From: CAVQAH01 sp963784195
GTDB taxonomy: Bacteria; Acidobacteriota; Vicinamibacteria; Vicinamibacterales; 2-12-FULL-66-21
Direction: 5' to 3'
Length of the DNA: 64,000 bases
Assembly: GCA_963784195.1 (NCBI GenBank)
Contig: CAWARA010000020.1
Location: forward strand, 868,001 to 932,000
Position 1 is the stretch's first letter. Each line of letters opens with the position of its first letter. Below are positions 1 through 9,740 of the stretch, one piece after another. The position numbers and the translations under genes are program-made. The notes under the pieces are model-generated. The model did no database searches. It was not told the DNA's origin and saw only the letters and a list, made by a program, of their open reading frames with translations.

Positions 1-78
1 ACCATGTCGAGCACGGTCCGCCCGGCTTGTGCATCGATACGAGGAAAGAGCGCGCCTTGCCCGGCCATGCGCTCATAT

Positions 79-230
79 TAATCGGCAATCGGCATGATCG
101 GAAATCGGAAATCGGAGATCGAGAAATCGGACTGCGCTGACTAGCCCGGCTGGCGCATGCGGACTCTGCGACTTCCAATCGCCAATTTCCGATTGCCCGA
201 TTGCCGATTTCCGATTCCCGATTGCCGATT
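79..230. repeat. Heptamer-word inverted repeat pair (ATCGGAA/ATCGGCA type)
   Basis: Words of about seven bases such as ATCGGAA and ATCGGCA run at 81-130. Their reverse complements (TTCCGATT, TGCCGATT) run at 173-230, about 43 bases later, so the pair could fold into a long imperfect hairpin. The right arm runs into the stop codon of the following minus-strand gene and would lie in the 3' end of its mRNA. I see no gene in 1-228. Function is unknown; related arrays recur elsewhere in the window. Confidence 0.75.
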
Positions 231-1485
231 ACTTGCGCCCTATCGCCAGCAACTCACGCTCGGTGCGCCAGTACCACTTGCCGTCAACCAGAGCGGGCGA
301 CGCGAGCGTGCGCGCGTTCAGGCGGTTGACGTGCAGCAGCTTGAACTCGCGTCCGGTGGCGAGCACGAACGTCTCACCCAGGTCGTTGGTGAAAAACACC
401 TTGTCGTCCACCACAACCGGAGATGCCGAGAAGCTCTCGCGAGCCGCTTCGCCCAGCCGGCCCTGCCAGAGCACTTCGCCGGTTTTTGCGTCGTACGCGG
501 TCGCGATGGCGGCCATGTCGTTCACCATGTAGAGCAGTCCCTTGTACAGCAGCGTGGATGGCACGAATGGAGATCCCTTCGCCGCTTTCCACGCAACGTG
601 CGTCGCCGTCACGTCACCCGAGCCGCCCGGCCTTATGGCGAGCGTTGGACCCGCTCGACCGGACGACGCGAAGATTAGACCTTCGCCGACGACCGGCGTG
701 GGAATGACCTCGAACAGGTTGCCGGCGGCGCTCCAGAGTTTCGTGCCAGAGTTCGGATCGTAGGCCGTCACCTCGCGCATGCTGCTGACGATCAGTTCGT
801 CACGCTCGCCGGCGCGGATGGCGATGGGCGTGCCCCACCCGACTTGCGCTTCACGCGGCGTGCGCCACACTTCCTTCCCGGTGGCCGTGTCGAAAGCCGC
901 GACGAAAGCGGACCCTTTCTGATCCTGGTAGAGGATGATCCGGTCCTTGTACAAGAGTGGCGAGCCAGCGGTGCCGTGCGACGCGCTCATCGCGCCGAGC
1001 GGGCGATGCCATACCTGCTTGCCCTTCAGATCGACCGCAATGAGCCCGTGGCTTCCCAGGTAGGCATACACGCGCTGACCGTCGGTCGTCGGCGTGCTCG
1101 ATGCGTGGCCGTTCTTCGGATGCTGGAACTCGGCCGAGGCGTCCGGCGCGAAGGCCTCCCACTGCTTGCTGCCGTCCGTGCGTTTGAACGCGACGAGTGA
1201 CTTCCGCGCACCACCGTCGTGCGCCGTCGCCATGATGATCAGATCGCCCCAGACGATGGGCGAGGAATTGCTCGTGCCTGGAACCGGAACTTTCCACAGC
1301 ACGTTCTGCGTATCAGACCATGTGTCGACGTAGCCGGTGCCGTTGACGTAACCCTGACCGGAAGGTCCACGCCAGCGCGGCCAATATTTCTGAGCCTCCC
1401 CTTGCGGGACGATCATTTCGACAGTGGGCTCCGGAAGCGCCGGAAGCGCGAGAGCCGTGAGGACGAGAAGCCAGATTGCGCGCAT
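229..1485 (-). CDS. PQQ-binding-like beta-propeller repeat protein, secreted
   Basis: A 418-residue protein of the PQQ-like (quinoprotein-fold) beta-propeller group. Residues 1-18 form a signal peptide (MRAIWLLVLTALALPALP). The family entry motif WPRWRGP lies near residue 36 and is followed by blade repeats of the type VLWKVPVPGTSNSSPIVWGD and GKQVWHRPL, each ending in a W/G-containing strand. The catalytic residues of a quinoprotein dehydrogenase are not evident, so it is more likely a periplasmic binding or scaffold propeller than an enzyme. A paralogue lies at 4921-6331. The start is the first ATG that gives a signal peptide. Confidence 0.85.
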   Translation of the reverse strand: MRAIWLLVLTALALPALPEPTVEMIVPQGEAQKYWPRWRGPSGQGYVNGTGYVDTWSDTQNVLWKVPVPGTSNSSPIVWGDLIIMATAHDGGARKSLVAFKRTDGSKQWEAFAPDASAEFQHPKNGHASSTPTTDGQRVYAYLGSHGLIAVDLKGKQVWHRPLGAMSASHGTAGSPLLYKDRIILYQDQKGSAFVAAFDTATGKEVWRTPREAQVGWGTPIAIRAGERDELIVSSMREVTAYDPNSGTKLWSAAGNLFEVIPTPVVGEGLIFASSGRAGPTLAIRPGGSGDVTATHVAWKAAKGSPFVPSTLLYKGLLYMVNDMAAIATAYDAKTGEVLWQGRLGEAARESFSASPVVVDDKVFFTNDLGETFVLATGREFKLLHVNRLNARTLASPALVDGKWYWRTERELLAIGRK

Positions 1486-1614
1486 AGTCGCGCCATTTTA
1501 TGCGTCAAGGGCGCGAGGACAAACCGGGGTGTGACGAAAGGCTGATTCAGACCGTGAAACTCGGGTGACGAGTGCCGCGGGACAGATCGCGGATGGGACG
1601 AGATCGCGCTCGTC

Positions 1615-1722
1615 GGTCCGTGGTTCAGTGATTCGTGTCTCGCCGAGGTGCATTGGCCACCCCGGGAACACGGCTCGACGGACACGGTCCACGGACCACG
1701 GACAACGGACCACGGCTCCACG
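1615..1722. repeat. Heptamer-word inverted repeat (GGACCAC / GTCCGTGG type)
   Basis: GTCCGTGGTTC-like words at 1615-1645 face CACGGACCACGGACAACGG words at 1683-1722. The array sits in the gap between divergent genes, just upstream of the ADOP gene at 1759. The same vocabulary (CGTGGTCC, GGACTAC) is seen at 6382-6540, 33753-33853 and 34439-34550. Confidence 0.65.
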
Positions 1723-1758
1723 GCGTCCTTTTCTCCAGTAGAGTAGTAGAGTATCGAC

Positions 1759-3339
1759 ATGCTGCAGGACCTTCGTTACGCGCTGCGCAACCTGATCGCC
1801 AGCCCGGCATTCACGCTGGTTGCGGTCGGATCCCTCGCGATCGGCATCGGCATCAACACGACGATCTTCACGGCGGTGAACGCGATCCTGCTGCGGCCGC
1901 TGCCGGTGTCCCACCCGGAACAGCTCGTCGACATTTACACGACCAGTTACGCCGAGCACTCGACCTCGTCGTGGCTCGACTACCGCGATCTCCAACAGGG
2001 CACAACGGTGTTCGATGGCCTGATCGGCCACACCCTGATGTTTGCGAACGTCAGTCGCGACGGGCGATCGCGTCTGCTGATGGGCGAGGTCGTGACCGCG
2101 AACTACTTCCAGGTGCTCGGAGTGAACGCCGCGCTCGGACGGATGTTCGCGGCGGAGGAAGACCAGGTCGAGGGTGGCAACCGGCTGGTGGTGCTGAGCG
2201 ATGGTTTGTGGCGACGCGAGTTCGGTGGCGATGCGGCGGCGGTCGGCCGATCCGTGCGGATCCGCGGTCTCGACTACACCGTCATCGGCGTCGCGCCGGC
2301 GCGATTCACCGGCATGATGCCGGGGATCTCTGCTGAACTCTGGATTCCGGCGTCAATGGTGGACGAAGTCGAACCGGTCGGCATGAACGACGCCGTTCCG
2401 TCGCCGACGGGGCGGACGCGCCTGCAGCGCCGCGGACAACGGTGGATGTTCCTGAAGGGACGGCTGAAGCCGGCCCACACCGTCGCGCAGGCGCAGACGG
2501 AAGTCGCCGCCGTGATGGCCCGGCTCGAGCGGGAGCACCCGCAGACCAACCGTAACCGCCGGGGTGTGCTGGTTCCCGCAAGCGACGTCCGCATTCATCC
2601 ATTGATCGACGGGTCCCTCGTCCCGGGTGCGACGTTGCTGATGGTGGCCGTCAGCCTCGTGCTGATCATCGCCTGCGCGAACATCGCGAACATGCTCCTT
2701 GCCAGGGCCACGACGCGAAGCCGGGAGATTGCCGTGCGTGTGGCCATCGGCGCCTCGCGTGCACGAATAGTTCGTCAGCTGCTGACCGAGAGCCTGGTGC
2801 TTGCTGCGCTCGGCGGATGGGGCGGGCTCCTTCTCGCGCGCTGGACATCTGGCCTGATCCAGGCATTCCAACCGCCGCTGCCTGTCGCCATCTCGCTGGA
2901 TCTGTCGCCCGATTGGCGTGTCTTCGCGTTCGCCGTGATTCTGGCGCTCGTCACCGGCGCGGTGTTCGGACTCGCGCCCGCGCTTCAGGCCACCAGGCCA
3001 GACCTCGTGGCGTCGCTCAAGAACGAAGTCGCGCCCGGCTTCAGGACGCGCCGCTTTGGCCTCCGCAACGTGCTCGTCGTCGCGCAGGTCGCGGTCTGCT
3101 TCGTGCTACTCGTGGGCGCAGGCCTCCTGTTGCGCAGCCTCACGGCTTCGCGCAACGCCGACGTCGGCTTCGATCCCCGCGGCCTTGTCGTCGCCACCGT
3201 GGACATGGGGATGCACCGCTATTCGCCCGAGCGCGGGCAGGCATTCTACGAGTCTGCGCTCGAGCGCATCCGCACGCTGCCCGGCGTCAGCAGCGCTGCG
3301 ATCGTGGAACGGCTTCCCTTTTCACCGAATATCCATTCT
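1759..3339 (+). CDS. ADOP-family ABC transporter permease, part 1 of 2 (frameshifted gene 1759-4228)
   Basis: N-terminal two thirds of a MacB/FtsX-type permease of the ADOP family. It starts MLQDLRYALRNLIASPAF with a first membrane helix at about residues 19-42, then a MacB-type extracytoplasmic domain (about 45-280), the FtsX core with helices near 290-320 and 345-365, and the linker to the second half (LLRSLTASRNADVGFDP). The reading frame is lost near 3325-3345, after LPFSPNIHS, and the literal ORF then runs on to a meaningless stop at 3543. Removing one base near CTGCAG at about 3339 restores QSIFIEGRQY in the next frame. There is no PadR gene and no N-terminal prefix domain. No ATP-binding subunit gene is nearby, as is usual for ADOPs. 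Confidence 0.85.
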
Positions 3340-4228
3340 GCAGAGCATCTTCATCGAAGGCCGTCAGTACGCAGCGGACGATCTGGGCGTCTCGACGGAC
3401 GTGACGCGCGTGACGCCCGGATACTTTCGTACGCTGGGCATCTCGCTTCAGCAGGGCCGGGAATTCGACGAGCGCGACACGTCCACCTCTCCCGGCGTCG
3501 TGATCGTCAACGAAGCGCTCGCGCGCCGCTATTGGCCGGGTGAGAGTGCGATCGGCAAGCGCCTGCGCGTTCGATCGAGCACGGGGCCGCTCTTCGAAGT
3601 CGTCGGCGTCGTGTCGGACCACAAGGTGCGCACCGTCGGCGAGCCACCACGGCCGTTCATGCATTTCTCGCGCAGTCAGGGCTACAACCCCAGCGCGTCG
3701 TTCATCGCGCGCACGAACGTCGATACGTCGCAGCTGGTTCAGGCCATGCGGCGTGAGCTCACGTCAATCGAACCGGATCTGGTCTTCCTCGAAATGCAGC
3801 CGATGGAGTCGGTCATCGCGGTCACGTTGTTCCCGGCGCGAATGGGCGCGTTCGTGCTCAGCACCGCCAGCATCATCGCCCTGCTGCTTTCGGCGATGGG
3901 GCTCTACGGCCTGATTGCGTTCACGGTCAGCAGACGGACCCGGGAAATCGGCGTGCGCATGGCGCTGGGATCGAATCCCCGCGACGTCCTTGCGCTCATC
4001 GTTCGCCAGGGCATGGCGCTGGCGCTCGTTGGCGTGGCGATCGGGCTCATCTGCGCCGTCCTGCTCATGCAAGCGATGTCGGGGGCGCTGTACGGCGTAT
4101 CATCGATCGACATCGTCACCTACGTCTCGGCGGCGGTGCTGCTGTCGGGAGTCGCCCTGGCAGCCAACCTGGTGCCTGCGTTACGAGCGGCCAGGATCGA
4201 CCCGATGGTCGCGCTGCGAACCAATTGA
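3340..4228 (+). CDS. ADOP-family permease, part 2 of 2 (C-terminal half)
   Basis: Continuation of the permease begun at 1759, one frame on. It carries the second MacB periplasmic domain (VTPGYFRTLGISLQQGREF, VNEALARRYWPGESAIGKRL) and the C-terminal FtsX domain with three further helices (ASIIALLLSAMGLYGLIAF, ALALVGVAIGLICAVLL, VLLSGVALAANLVPAL). It ends with the family-typical AARIDPMVALRTN. Together the two parts give about 822 residues, normal for a prefix-less ADOP. The intact conservation on both sides of the break argues for a sequencing indel or a very recent mutation. Confidence 0.82.
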
Positions 4229-4274
4229 GGCACGGCTGGCGACTCACCAGAGATTGGGGACTATCGACCGATAC

Positions 4275-4904
4275 ATGGCTTTGAAATCCATCGAACATGC
4301 CCTTCGTGAACGGCTGGCGGGCACACTGCCGGGAATCGAAGCACAGCTGCGCTTTGCGCCGTCGCCGACCCGCCCGGGTTGGCTGGCAGGACACTTCCCG
4401 GCCGACACTCGAACGGCGGCAGCGCTGCTGCTGCTCTATCCTCGCGAAGGTGGCGTCGCGGTCCCGTTGACCGTGCGGGGTCATGGACTCGCGCGGCATG
4501 CCGGCCAGATCAGCCTGCCTGGCGGTGCGAGCGACCCTGGGGAAACGATTGTTCAAGCGGCCTTGCGCGAAGCGTCCGAGGAAATTGGCATCGATCCGTC
4601 CACGGTCCGCGTGCTCGGTGAGTTGACACCCGTGCACGTGCTGGTCAGCGGTTTCACGCTGCATCCGATCGTCGGCGTCACCGAAACGCCGCCGGACTTC
4701 ATCGCCGCGCCTGGCGAAGTGGAAGAGATCCTGGAAATTTCGCTGGACGATCTTCGCGACGCATCACGCATCCGTCGTGGCGTGCGCATGCGCGAGGGGC
4801 TGGCGATCGAATATCCCTACTTCGATCTCGTGGGACACCAGGTATGGGGAGCGACGGCTATGGTCCTGGGCGAGTTCATCTGTCTTCTCCAGGAAGAAAT
4901 CTGA
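4275..4904 (+). CDS. NUDIX hydrolase, CoA pyrophosphatase (NudL-like)
   Basis: A 209-residue NUDIX hydrolase. The Nudix box GX5EX7REUXEEXGU is complete: G-ASDPG-E-TIVQAAL-RE-A-S-EE-I-G-I. It is preceded by RHAGQISLPGGASDPGE, the arrangement seen in CoA pyrophosphatases, which split CoA and its derivatives into 3',5'-ADP and 4'-phosphopantetheine. YPYFDLVGHQVWGATAMVLGEF near the C-terminus also matches NudL/YeaB-type proteins. The ATG at 4275 starts the recognisable domain; the frame is open further upstream but there overlaps the ADOP gene and looks non-coding. It follows the permease by 46 bases on the same strand and may be co-transcribed. Confidence 0.87.
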   Translation: MALKSIEHALRERLAGTLPGIEAQLRFAPSPTRPGWLAGHFPADTRTAAALLLLYPREGGVAVPLTVRGHGLARHAGQISLPGGASDPGETIVQAALREASEEIGIDPSTVRVLGELTPVHVLVSGFTLHPIVGVTETPPDFIAAPGEVEEILEISLDDLRDASRIRRGVRMREGLAIEYPYFDLVGHQVWGATAMVLGEFICLLQEEI

Positions 4905-4920
4905 ACTCGCCAGGCGACCA

Positions 4921-6331
4921 CTACTTTCGGATTGCGAAGAGATGCTTCTCGCCGCGCAGGTAGATCGTTCCGCCAGCCAGCGCCGCTGACGCATACACCG
5001 GTTCGCCGATCGAATTCGTGCGGATGATCTCGTGCACGGGACCGGCCTTGATCACGAACGTGTCTCCGTCCTCGCTGGTCATCAGCAAACGATCACCATA
5101 CGCGACCAGCGACGCCGTAAACGTCGCCGGCACGGGAACCCGGCCTCCCTCGTAGATGACCTTCCCGGTCTTCGCTTCAAGGCACGTGAGCAGCCCTTTG
5201 TCGGTCATCAGGTAGAGGTAGTCGCCGTGCAGAATCGGCGAGGGGACGTAGGCTGTGCCCTTGTCGTACTGCCACACGATTGACGGCGTGCCGGTGATGT
5301 CGCCGCTGCCGCCGGGCTGAATCGCGACTGCGCGCTTCGCCTGGCTTCCGGCGCTGAGAATGACAACGCCCTGGCCGGCAACAATACTGGGAATCGGGTG
5401 GCTGCGAACGCCCGCCGAGCGCCACAGCTCGTCGCCCGTGCGCGGATCGTAGGCAGTGATCTGCTCGCCGCCGGACGTGATCAGCTCGACGCGGGTCGGC
5501 GTCTTGACGAGCAGCGGCGTCGCCCAGCTCCGGCGCGTCGTCCGATCCTTGCGCCAGACTTCCTTCCCGGTCTTCTTGTCCAGCGCCACGATGTAGGAAA
5601 CGTTGGGCAGCTGCTGCCAGCCCTCCTTGCCGGTCTCCTGATCGGTGACCTTGGCGAAGGAGCCCTTCCCCATCTCCTGATCGCACAGAAGGATGATGAG
5701 GTTCTCGAACAGTATCGGCGACGTGCCCGGACCGAGACCCGCTTTCGCGATGCCACCGAGCGAGACCTTCCAGGCCATCTTGCCGTTGAAGTCGTACGCA
5801 AACAACCCGGCTGACTCGAAGAACGCGTACACCAGCGTTCCATCCGTCACCATCGTCGGCGACGCATACGTGTTCTTGCGATGGCGATCGTCGAACATCA
5901 CGCCGTCGTACGGCGTGTCCTCCCAGAGTTTCTTTCCTGTCTTCGCGTCGAAGGCCAGCACCTTGAGCGCGTTGGTCATGTTGGAACCGACGCTGTCCGG
6001 GTGCAGATAGCCAGGCTGATGGCTGAAGTCAGGATGAATCGGAGGCTTGTGTCCTTCCGGCGCAGGCTTGCCTTCAACAGATGTCGTCAGAAAAATCGCG
6101 ATCGCCCCAGACGATCGGTGACGACAACCCGCGTCCGGGGACTTCTGTCTTCCACGCGATGTTCTTGTCGGGCGCCCACTCGTCGACATACGTAGTGCCG
6201 GCGGACACGCCGAGCCCCTCAGGACCGCGCCACTGTGGCCAGTTGTCGTCAGGACCAGCACCAGGCAGTTGGATTGCCGAGGTGATGACAAGCAGGGATC
6301 CGAGGGCGAACCCAATCAACGCACGCTTCAT
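4921..6331 (-). CDS. PQQ-binding-like beta-propeller repeat protein, secreted (one frameshift near 6095-6105)
   Basis: Paralogue of the 229-1485 protein, about 470 residues after repair. The N-terminus MKRALIGFALGSLLVITSA (start 6331) is a signal peptide, followed by NWPQWRGPEGLG and SSPIVWGDR. The frame then breaks at a GCGATCGCGATTTTT stretch (about 6095-6105), and taking out one base restores FLTTSVEGKPAPEGH. The rest is an uninterrupted propeller with repeats such as GKKLWEDTPYDG and GKEVWRKDRT, ending GGTIYLRGEKHLFAIRK. The literal ORF would start at 6315 in the wrong frame. It converges with the NUDIX gene, only 16 bases away, and its start faces a repeat array (6382-6540). Confidence 0.85.
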
Positions 6332-6381
6332 GGCCCGGTAGCATAGCATCATCACGATTGGTGCACAGACAGGCGAGCTGG

Positions 6382-6540
6382 TGTCCGTTGTTCGTGATCC
6401 GTAGTCCGTAGTCCGTGGTTCGTCGCTCGTCGCTCGTCGCTCGAAAGGCTCAATTCAGAGTTGGGACGAGGCTTAGCTAGGAGTTCTTCGAGCAACGAGC
6501 GACGGACCACGGACTACGGACTACGGACCACGGACTACGG
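6382..6540. repeat. Heptamer-word inverted repeat pair (CGTAGTC / CGTCGCT versus GGACTAC / GGACCAC)
   Basis: The left arm, 6382-6443, is built of CGTAGTC, CGTGGTT and CGTCGCT words, the last three times in tandem. The right arm, 6486-6540, is their reverse complement (GAGCGAC, GGACCAC, GGACTAC). The pair is separated by about 40 bases and fills most of the gap between a propeller-protein start and the end of an ADOP gene. Confidence 0.75.
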
Positions 6541-6556
6541 TATGTCCTTGGCATAC

Positions 6557-9232
6557 CTACTGATTCCTGAGCGCGACGAGTGGGTCAACCCCCATCGCCC
6601 TTCGGGCGGGCAGGTAGATAGCTGCCAGCGCGACGAGCGTCAGTACGGATGAGACGGCCAGGAACGTCAGCGGATCGAAGGGGCTGATGTTGTAGAGCAG
6701 GCCCGACATCACCTGCGTCAGCGCAGCGGCGCCGGCAAGGCCGACCACGAGCCCGATCGCCACCGGCAACATACCCTGCGCGAGTACCAGTCTCATCACG
6801 GATCGACGGTCGGCCCCGAGCGCCATCCTGAGGCCGATTTCGCCCACGCGTTGATTGACGGAAAACGCCATCACGCCGTAGAGGCCGACCGCCGCCAGCA
6901 GCAGTGCGATCGTCGCGAACAATCCAAGCAGCAGCATCCTGAACCGCGGCTGTGCCACCGATGCGGCCACGAGATCGTCGCCGGTGCGAATACGCGTCAA
7001 TGCCAGATCAGCATCCAGCGTCTTCAGCTGGCCCTTGACGATCGGGAGCACCGACAGAGGCGCTCCCTCGGCGCGCACGAAGACCGTCATGTTCTCCGCG
7101 ACGTACTGAGCGTGTGGGACGTAGACGACGGCAGGGACGATACCCTCGAGCGTGCGCAGCTTGATGTCGCCGACGACGCCCACGACTTCCCGTTCGATCT
7201 CGCGGCCCATGATGCTGACATGGAGCCGCAGACGCTTGCCGATGGGATCTTCGCCTGGCCAGAACTCGCGTGCGGCGGTCTCGGTGACGATCGCCACGGG
7301 CGCCGCGCCGCGACGGTCCGCCGTTGTGAACGAGCGGCCCCGGCGCAGCGGTATGCGTAGTGTCTCGAGATACCCGGGCGTAACGGTACGGACTTGCGCG
7401 CGCTGTTCATCTTCGGAATCACGGCCGGCGATGGAAAGCGTGCCGCCGAAACCGCCCCGGGTCAGTGGCGGAATCATGATCGCGCCGGCGGCCTTGACGC
7501 CCGGCTGCCCGGAGATCGCTTCGACGTATTGGCTGAAGAACCTCCCGATCGCGTCAGCGTCTGGATAGCGCGACTCAGGCAACGTGAGGCCGACGACGAG
7601 CAACCGGGATGAATCGAACCCTGGATTGATGCCGCTCAATCGATCGAAACTGCGGATGGCCAGGCCGGCGCCGGCCAGCAGCACGAGCGCCAATGCGACT
7701 TCCGCCGCGACCAGCGCGCTGCGGAACCGCCGGCGCCGTCCACTCTCGGAGCCGTCCCGGCGTGCGTCCTTCAGCACAGCGGAAAGATCCGGCGTCGACG
7801 AATAGACCGCCGGAAACACCCCGAAGAGCAAGCCAGTCAGAACGGAGGCCGCAAAGCTGAAGGCCAGTACCGTGAGGTTCACGGAGATGCCGTTGGACCG
7901 CGGCAGATCCTGCGGCAGGACAGCATCCAGTGCGCGAACGCCCCACGCAGCGAGCAACACACCGAGAATGCCACCGGCCAAAGCCAGGATCACACTCTCG
8001 ACCAGCAACTGCCGCACCATCCGCCATCGGCCCGCACCGAGTGCCGAACGGACGGCAATCTCCGTCCGGCGTGTCGTGCTCCGCGCGAGAAGCAGGTTGG
8101 ACACGTTGGTGCACGCGATCAACAGGACGAACGCGACGGCGCCGAGCAGCATGAGCAACGGGCGTCGCACATCCCCGACCATCGAGTCGAGCAGCGGCTG
8201 AACCCAGATCCCGTAGCCCTGGACTGACGGAAACTGATCGGCAATGCGCCGCTCGATGGCGCCCAGGTCGTCAATCGCCTGGCCGATCGTCACACCCTCT
8301 TTCAGTTTGGCGATAGCGTTCAAGTAGTGAGCGCCCCGCTGGTTGGGCCGAAGGTCGCCCTCGGTCAGGACCAGGGGAAGCCAGAGTTGCATCTGCTGCG
8401 GGAACGCGAAGTCACGCGGCATGACGCCGACGACCGGCACCTGGTTGCCGTCCAGCGTCAGCGATTGGCCCACGATGTTGCGGTCGCCGCCGAATCGTTG
8501 CTGCCAGAGCGCATAGCCGAGCACGACGGCGCGCGGTCCGCCGGGCCGCTCTTCGTCCGGTGTGAACGTACGGCCGAGAAGCGGCGAGACCCCGAGCACC
8601 TTGAAGACTTCCGCGCCGACCATCGCGGCGTCCAACTCCTCCGGTTCGAAGCCCCCGGTCAGCGTGGTCCTGCCGTCGTTGTACACGGCGATCGCGTCGA
8701 AGCTCCGGTTCTGCGCTTTCCAGTCGATGAGATTGGGCGGAGAGATCGTGAGCAGCCGACCGTCGGCCGCTTCGTTCAACTCGACGATGCGGCTCTGGTC
8801 GGCGAATGGCAGCGGCCGTAACAGCACGCCATGCACGACGCTGAAAATCGCCGTGCTGGCGCCGATACCAAGCGCGAGGGCCAGTGTTGCAACGGCAGTG
8901 AAGGCCGGATTCTTGCGCAGCATGCGTAAGGCAAAGCGCACGTCCTGAATCAGCATGGGGTCTGCTCCGGCACGATTGGCATGAAGACGGTGGTCAAGCG
9001 CGCGTGCGTGCTTCGTCTCGGATCTCGCGATTGAGACACATTGCAGCGCGGCAACGAGGACGCGCAGGTTCAGCAGACACGCATTGAAGGCTCGACGAGG
9101 CGCTGAGAGAGGCCCGACGGCCATTGCATCCGCGCGCAGATCGCAGCACGCGGGGATGAAGCATCGCTCCGACACCGAGCGTGGAAGCCTTGGCGCGATC
9201 CACGCCGCCAGGCCGCCAATCTCGTCACGCAC
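6557..9232 (-). CDS. ADOP-family permease with degenerate N-terminal prefix region
   Basis: An intact ADOP permease of about 891 residues. The duplicated MacB/FtsX arrangement is complete: first helix at FTAVATLALALGIGASTAIF, core FVLLIACTNVSNLLLARSTTRRTEIAVRSALGAGR (in part), second half with IALLLAAVGLYGVMAFSVNQ, and the ending RAMGVDPLVALRNQ. I prefer the GTG at 9232. It overlaps the upstream PadR stop by 8 bases, exactly as in the PadR/ADOP pair at 12436-12443. It adds about 90 residues (IAPRLPRSVSERC...) that look like a diverged permease-prefix domain. A conservative alternative is the ATG at 8956 (MLIQDVRFALRML). Confidence 0.87.
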   Translation of the reverse strand: MRDEIGGLAAWIAPRLPRSVSERCFIPACCDLRADAMAVGPLSAPRRAFNACLLNLRVLVAALQCVSIARSETKHARALDHRLHANRAGADPMLIQDVRFALRMLRKNPAFTAVATLALALGIGASTAIFSVVHGVLLRPLPFADQSRIVELNEAADGRLLTISPPNLIDWKAQNRSFDAIAVYNDGRTTLTGGFEPEELDAAMVGAEVFKVLGVSPLLGRTFTPDEERPGGPRAVVLGYALWQQRFGGDRNIVGQSLTLDGNQVPVVGVMPRDFAFPQQMQLWLPLVLTEGDLRPNQRGAHYLNAIAKLKEGVTIGQAIDDLGAIERRIADQFPSVQGYGIWVQPLLDSMVGDVRRPLLMLLGAVAFVLLIACTNVSNLLLARSTTRRTEIAVRSALGAGRWRMVRQLLVESVILALAGGILGVLLAAWGVRALDAVLPQDLPRSNGISVNLTVLAFSFAASVLTGLLFGVFPAVYSSTPDLSAVLKDARRDGSESGRRRRFRSALVAAEVALALVLLAGAGLAIRSFDRLSGINPGFDSSRLLVVGLTLPESRYPDADAIGRFFSQYVEAISGQPGVKAAGAIMIPPLTRGGFGGTLSIAGRDSEDEQRAQVRTVTPGYLETLRIPLRRGRSFTTADRRGAAPVAIVTETAAREFWPGEDPIGKRLRLHVSIMGREIEREVVGVVGDIKLRTLEGIVPAVVYVPHAQYVAENMTVFVRAEGAPLSVLPIVKGQLKTLDADLALTRIRTGDDLVAASVAQPRFRMLLLGLFATIALLLAAVGLYGVMAFSVNQRVGEIGLRMALGADRRSVMRLVLAQGMLPVAIGLVVGLAGAAALTQVMSGLLYNISPFDPLTFLAVSSVLTLVALAAIYLPARRAMGVDPLVALRNQ

Positions 9233-9560
9233 CGGCGAAGCCTTTCGATTCGTCGAAGGCAGCAATCTTCGACACGTAAAAATCCCGCGTCGAGCGCCAG
9301 GCCGTTTCGCCGGCAGCGGTCAGGCTGTACCGCCGCTCCTTGATGATCTGGCCGCGGACGACCTTCTGGTCGTATTCGCCATCAATCAGGCCCGCGTCCT
9401 CGAGTCTCGCCATCATTTGATAGAAGGCAGGGCCCGAGCGCCTGGCGCCGTGCCGGGCCAGGTCTCGACGGATCTCGCGGCCGAGCCGCGCGTCGGACCT
9501 GAGCATGCCGAGGACGAGGAACTGGAGGTGTGTGATTTCGGGGATGCGGCCTTGTGACAT
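9225..9560 (-). CDS. PadR-family transcriptional regulator
   Basis: A 111-residue PadR-type winged-helix protein. ITHLQFLVLGMLRSDARLGREIRRDL is the first part of the DNA-binding domain, and FYQMMARLEDAGLIDGEYDQ with ERRYSLTAAGETAW is the recognition helix and wing. PadR proteins usually repress the gene next to them and respond to small ligands. Here the stop overlaps the start of the ADOP gene, so the two are probably one transcript with coupled translation, and the regulator probably controls its own operon. Its upstream gap holds a GC-rich repeat array (9585-9737). Confidence 0.85.
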   Translation of the reverse strand: MSQGRIPEITHLQFLVLGMLRSDARLGREIRRDLARHGARRSGPAFYQMMARLEDAGLIDGEYDQKVVRGQIIKERRYSLTAAGETAWRSTRDFYVSKIAAFDESKGFAGA

Positions 9561-9584
9561 AACGCCGCATTATCTTACTGCATG

Positions 9585-9737
9585 TCGGGGCTCGGAGCTC
9601 GTCGCTCGTCGCTCGGGGCTCGGGGCTCGGGGGCTCGGGGCTCGAATACGCCGGACGGAGAGACCGTTGCCGTGGTTCGTGGTCCGGCTAACTTGTCCGC
9701 CGTAGCTTCAGCGAAGGCGGAAGCCGGACACTACGAA
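9585..9737. repeat. CTCGGGG/CTCGTCG heptamer array followed by a TCCGGC/GCCGGA hairpin
   Basis: 9585-9643 is a run of seven-base words (CTCGTCG, then CTCGGGG repeated). 9671-9737 forms nested hairpins: GTGGTTCGTGGTCCGGCTAA faces AGCCGGACACTACGAAC, with an inner TCCGCC...GGCGGA stem. The GTCCGGCTAAAGCCGGAC motif also occurs at 37725-37750. The stem lies immediately after the stop of the ADOP gene at 9741, where it could act on mRNA 3' ends of both flanking genes. No T-run follows, so I do not call it a terminator. Confidence 0.6.
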
Positions 9738-9740
9738 CGA

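Noticed and set aside
1759..4228. True pseudogene status of the first ADOP
   Set aside because: Only one single-base break, with full conservation on both sides; a read error is the simpler reading.
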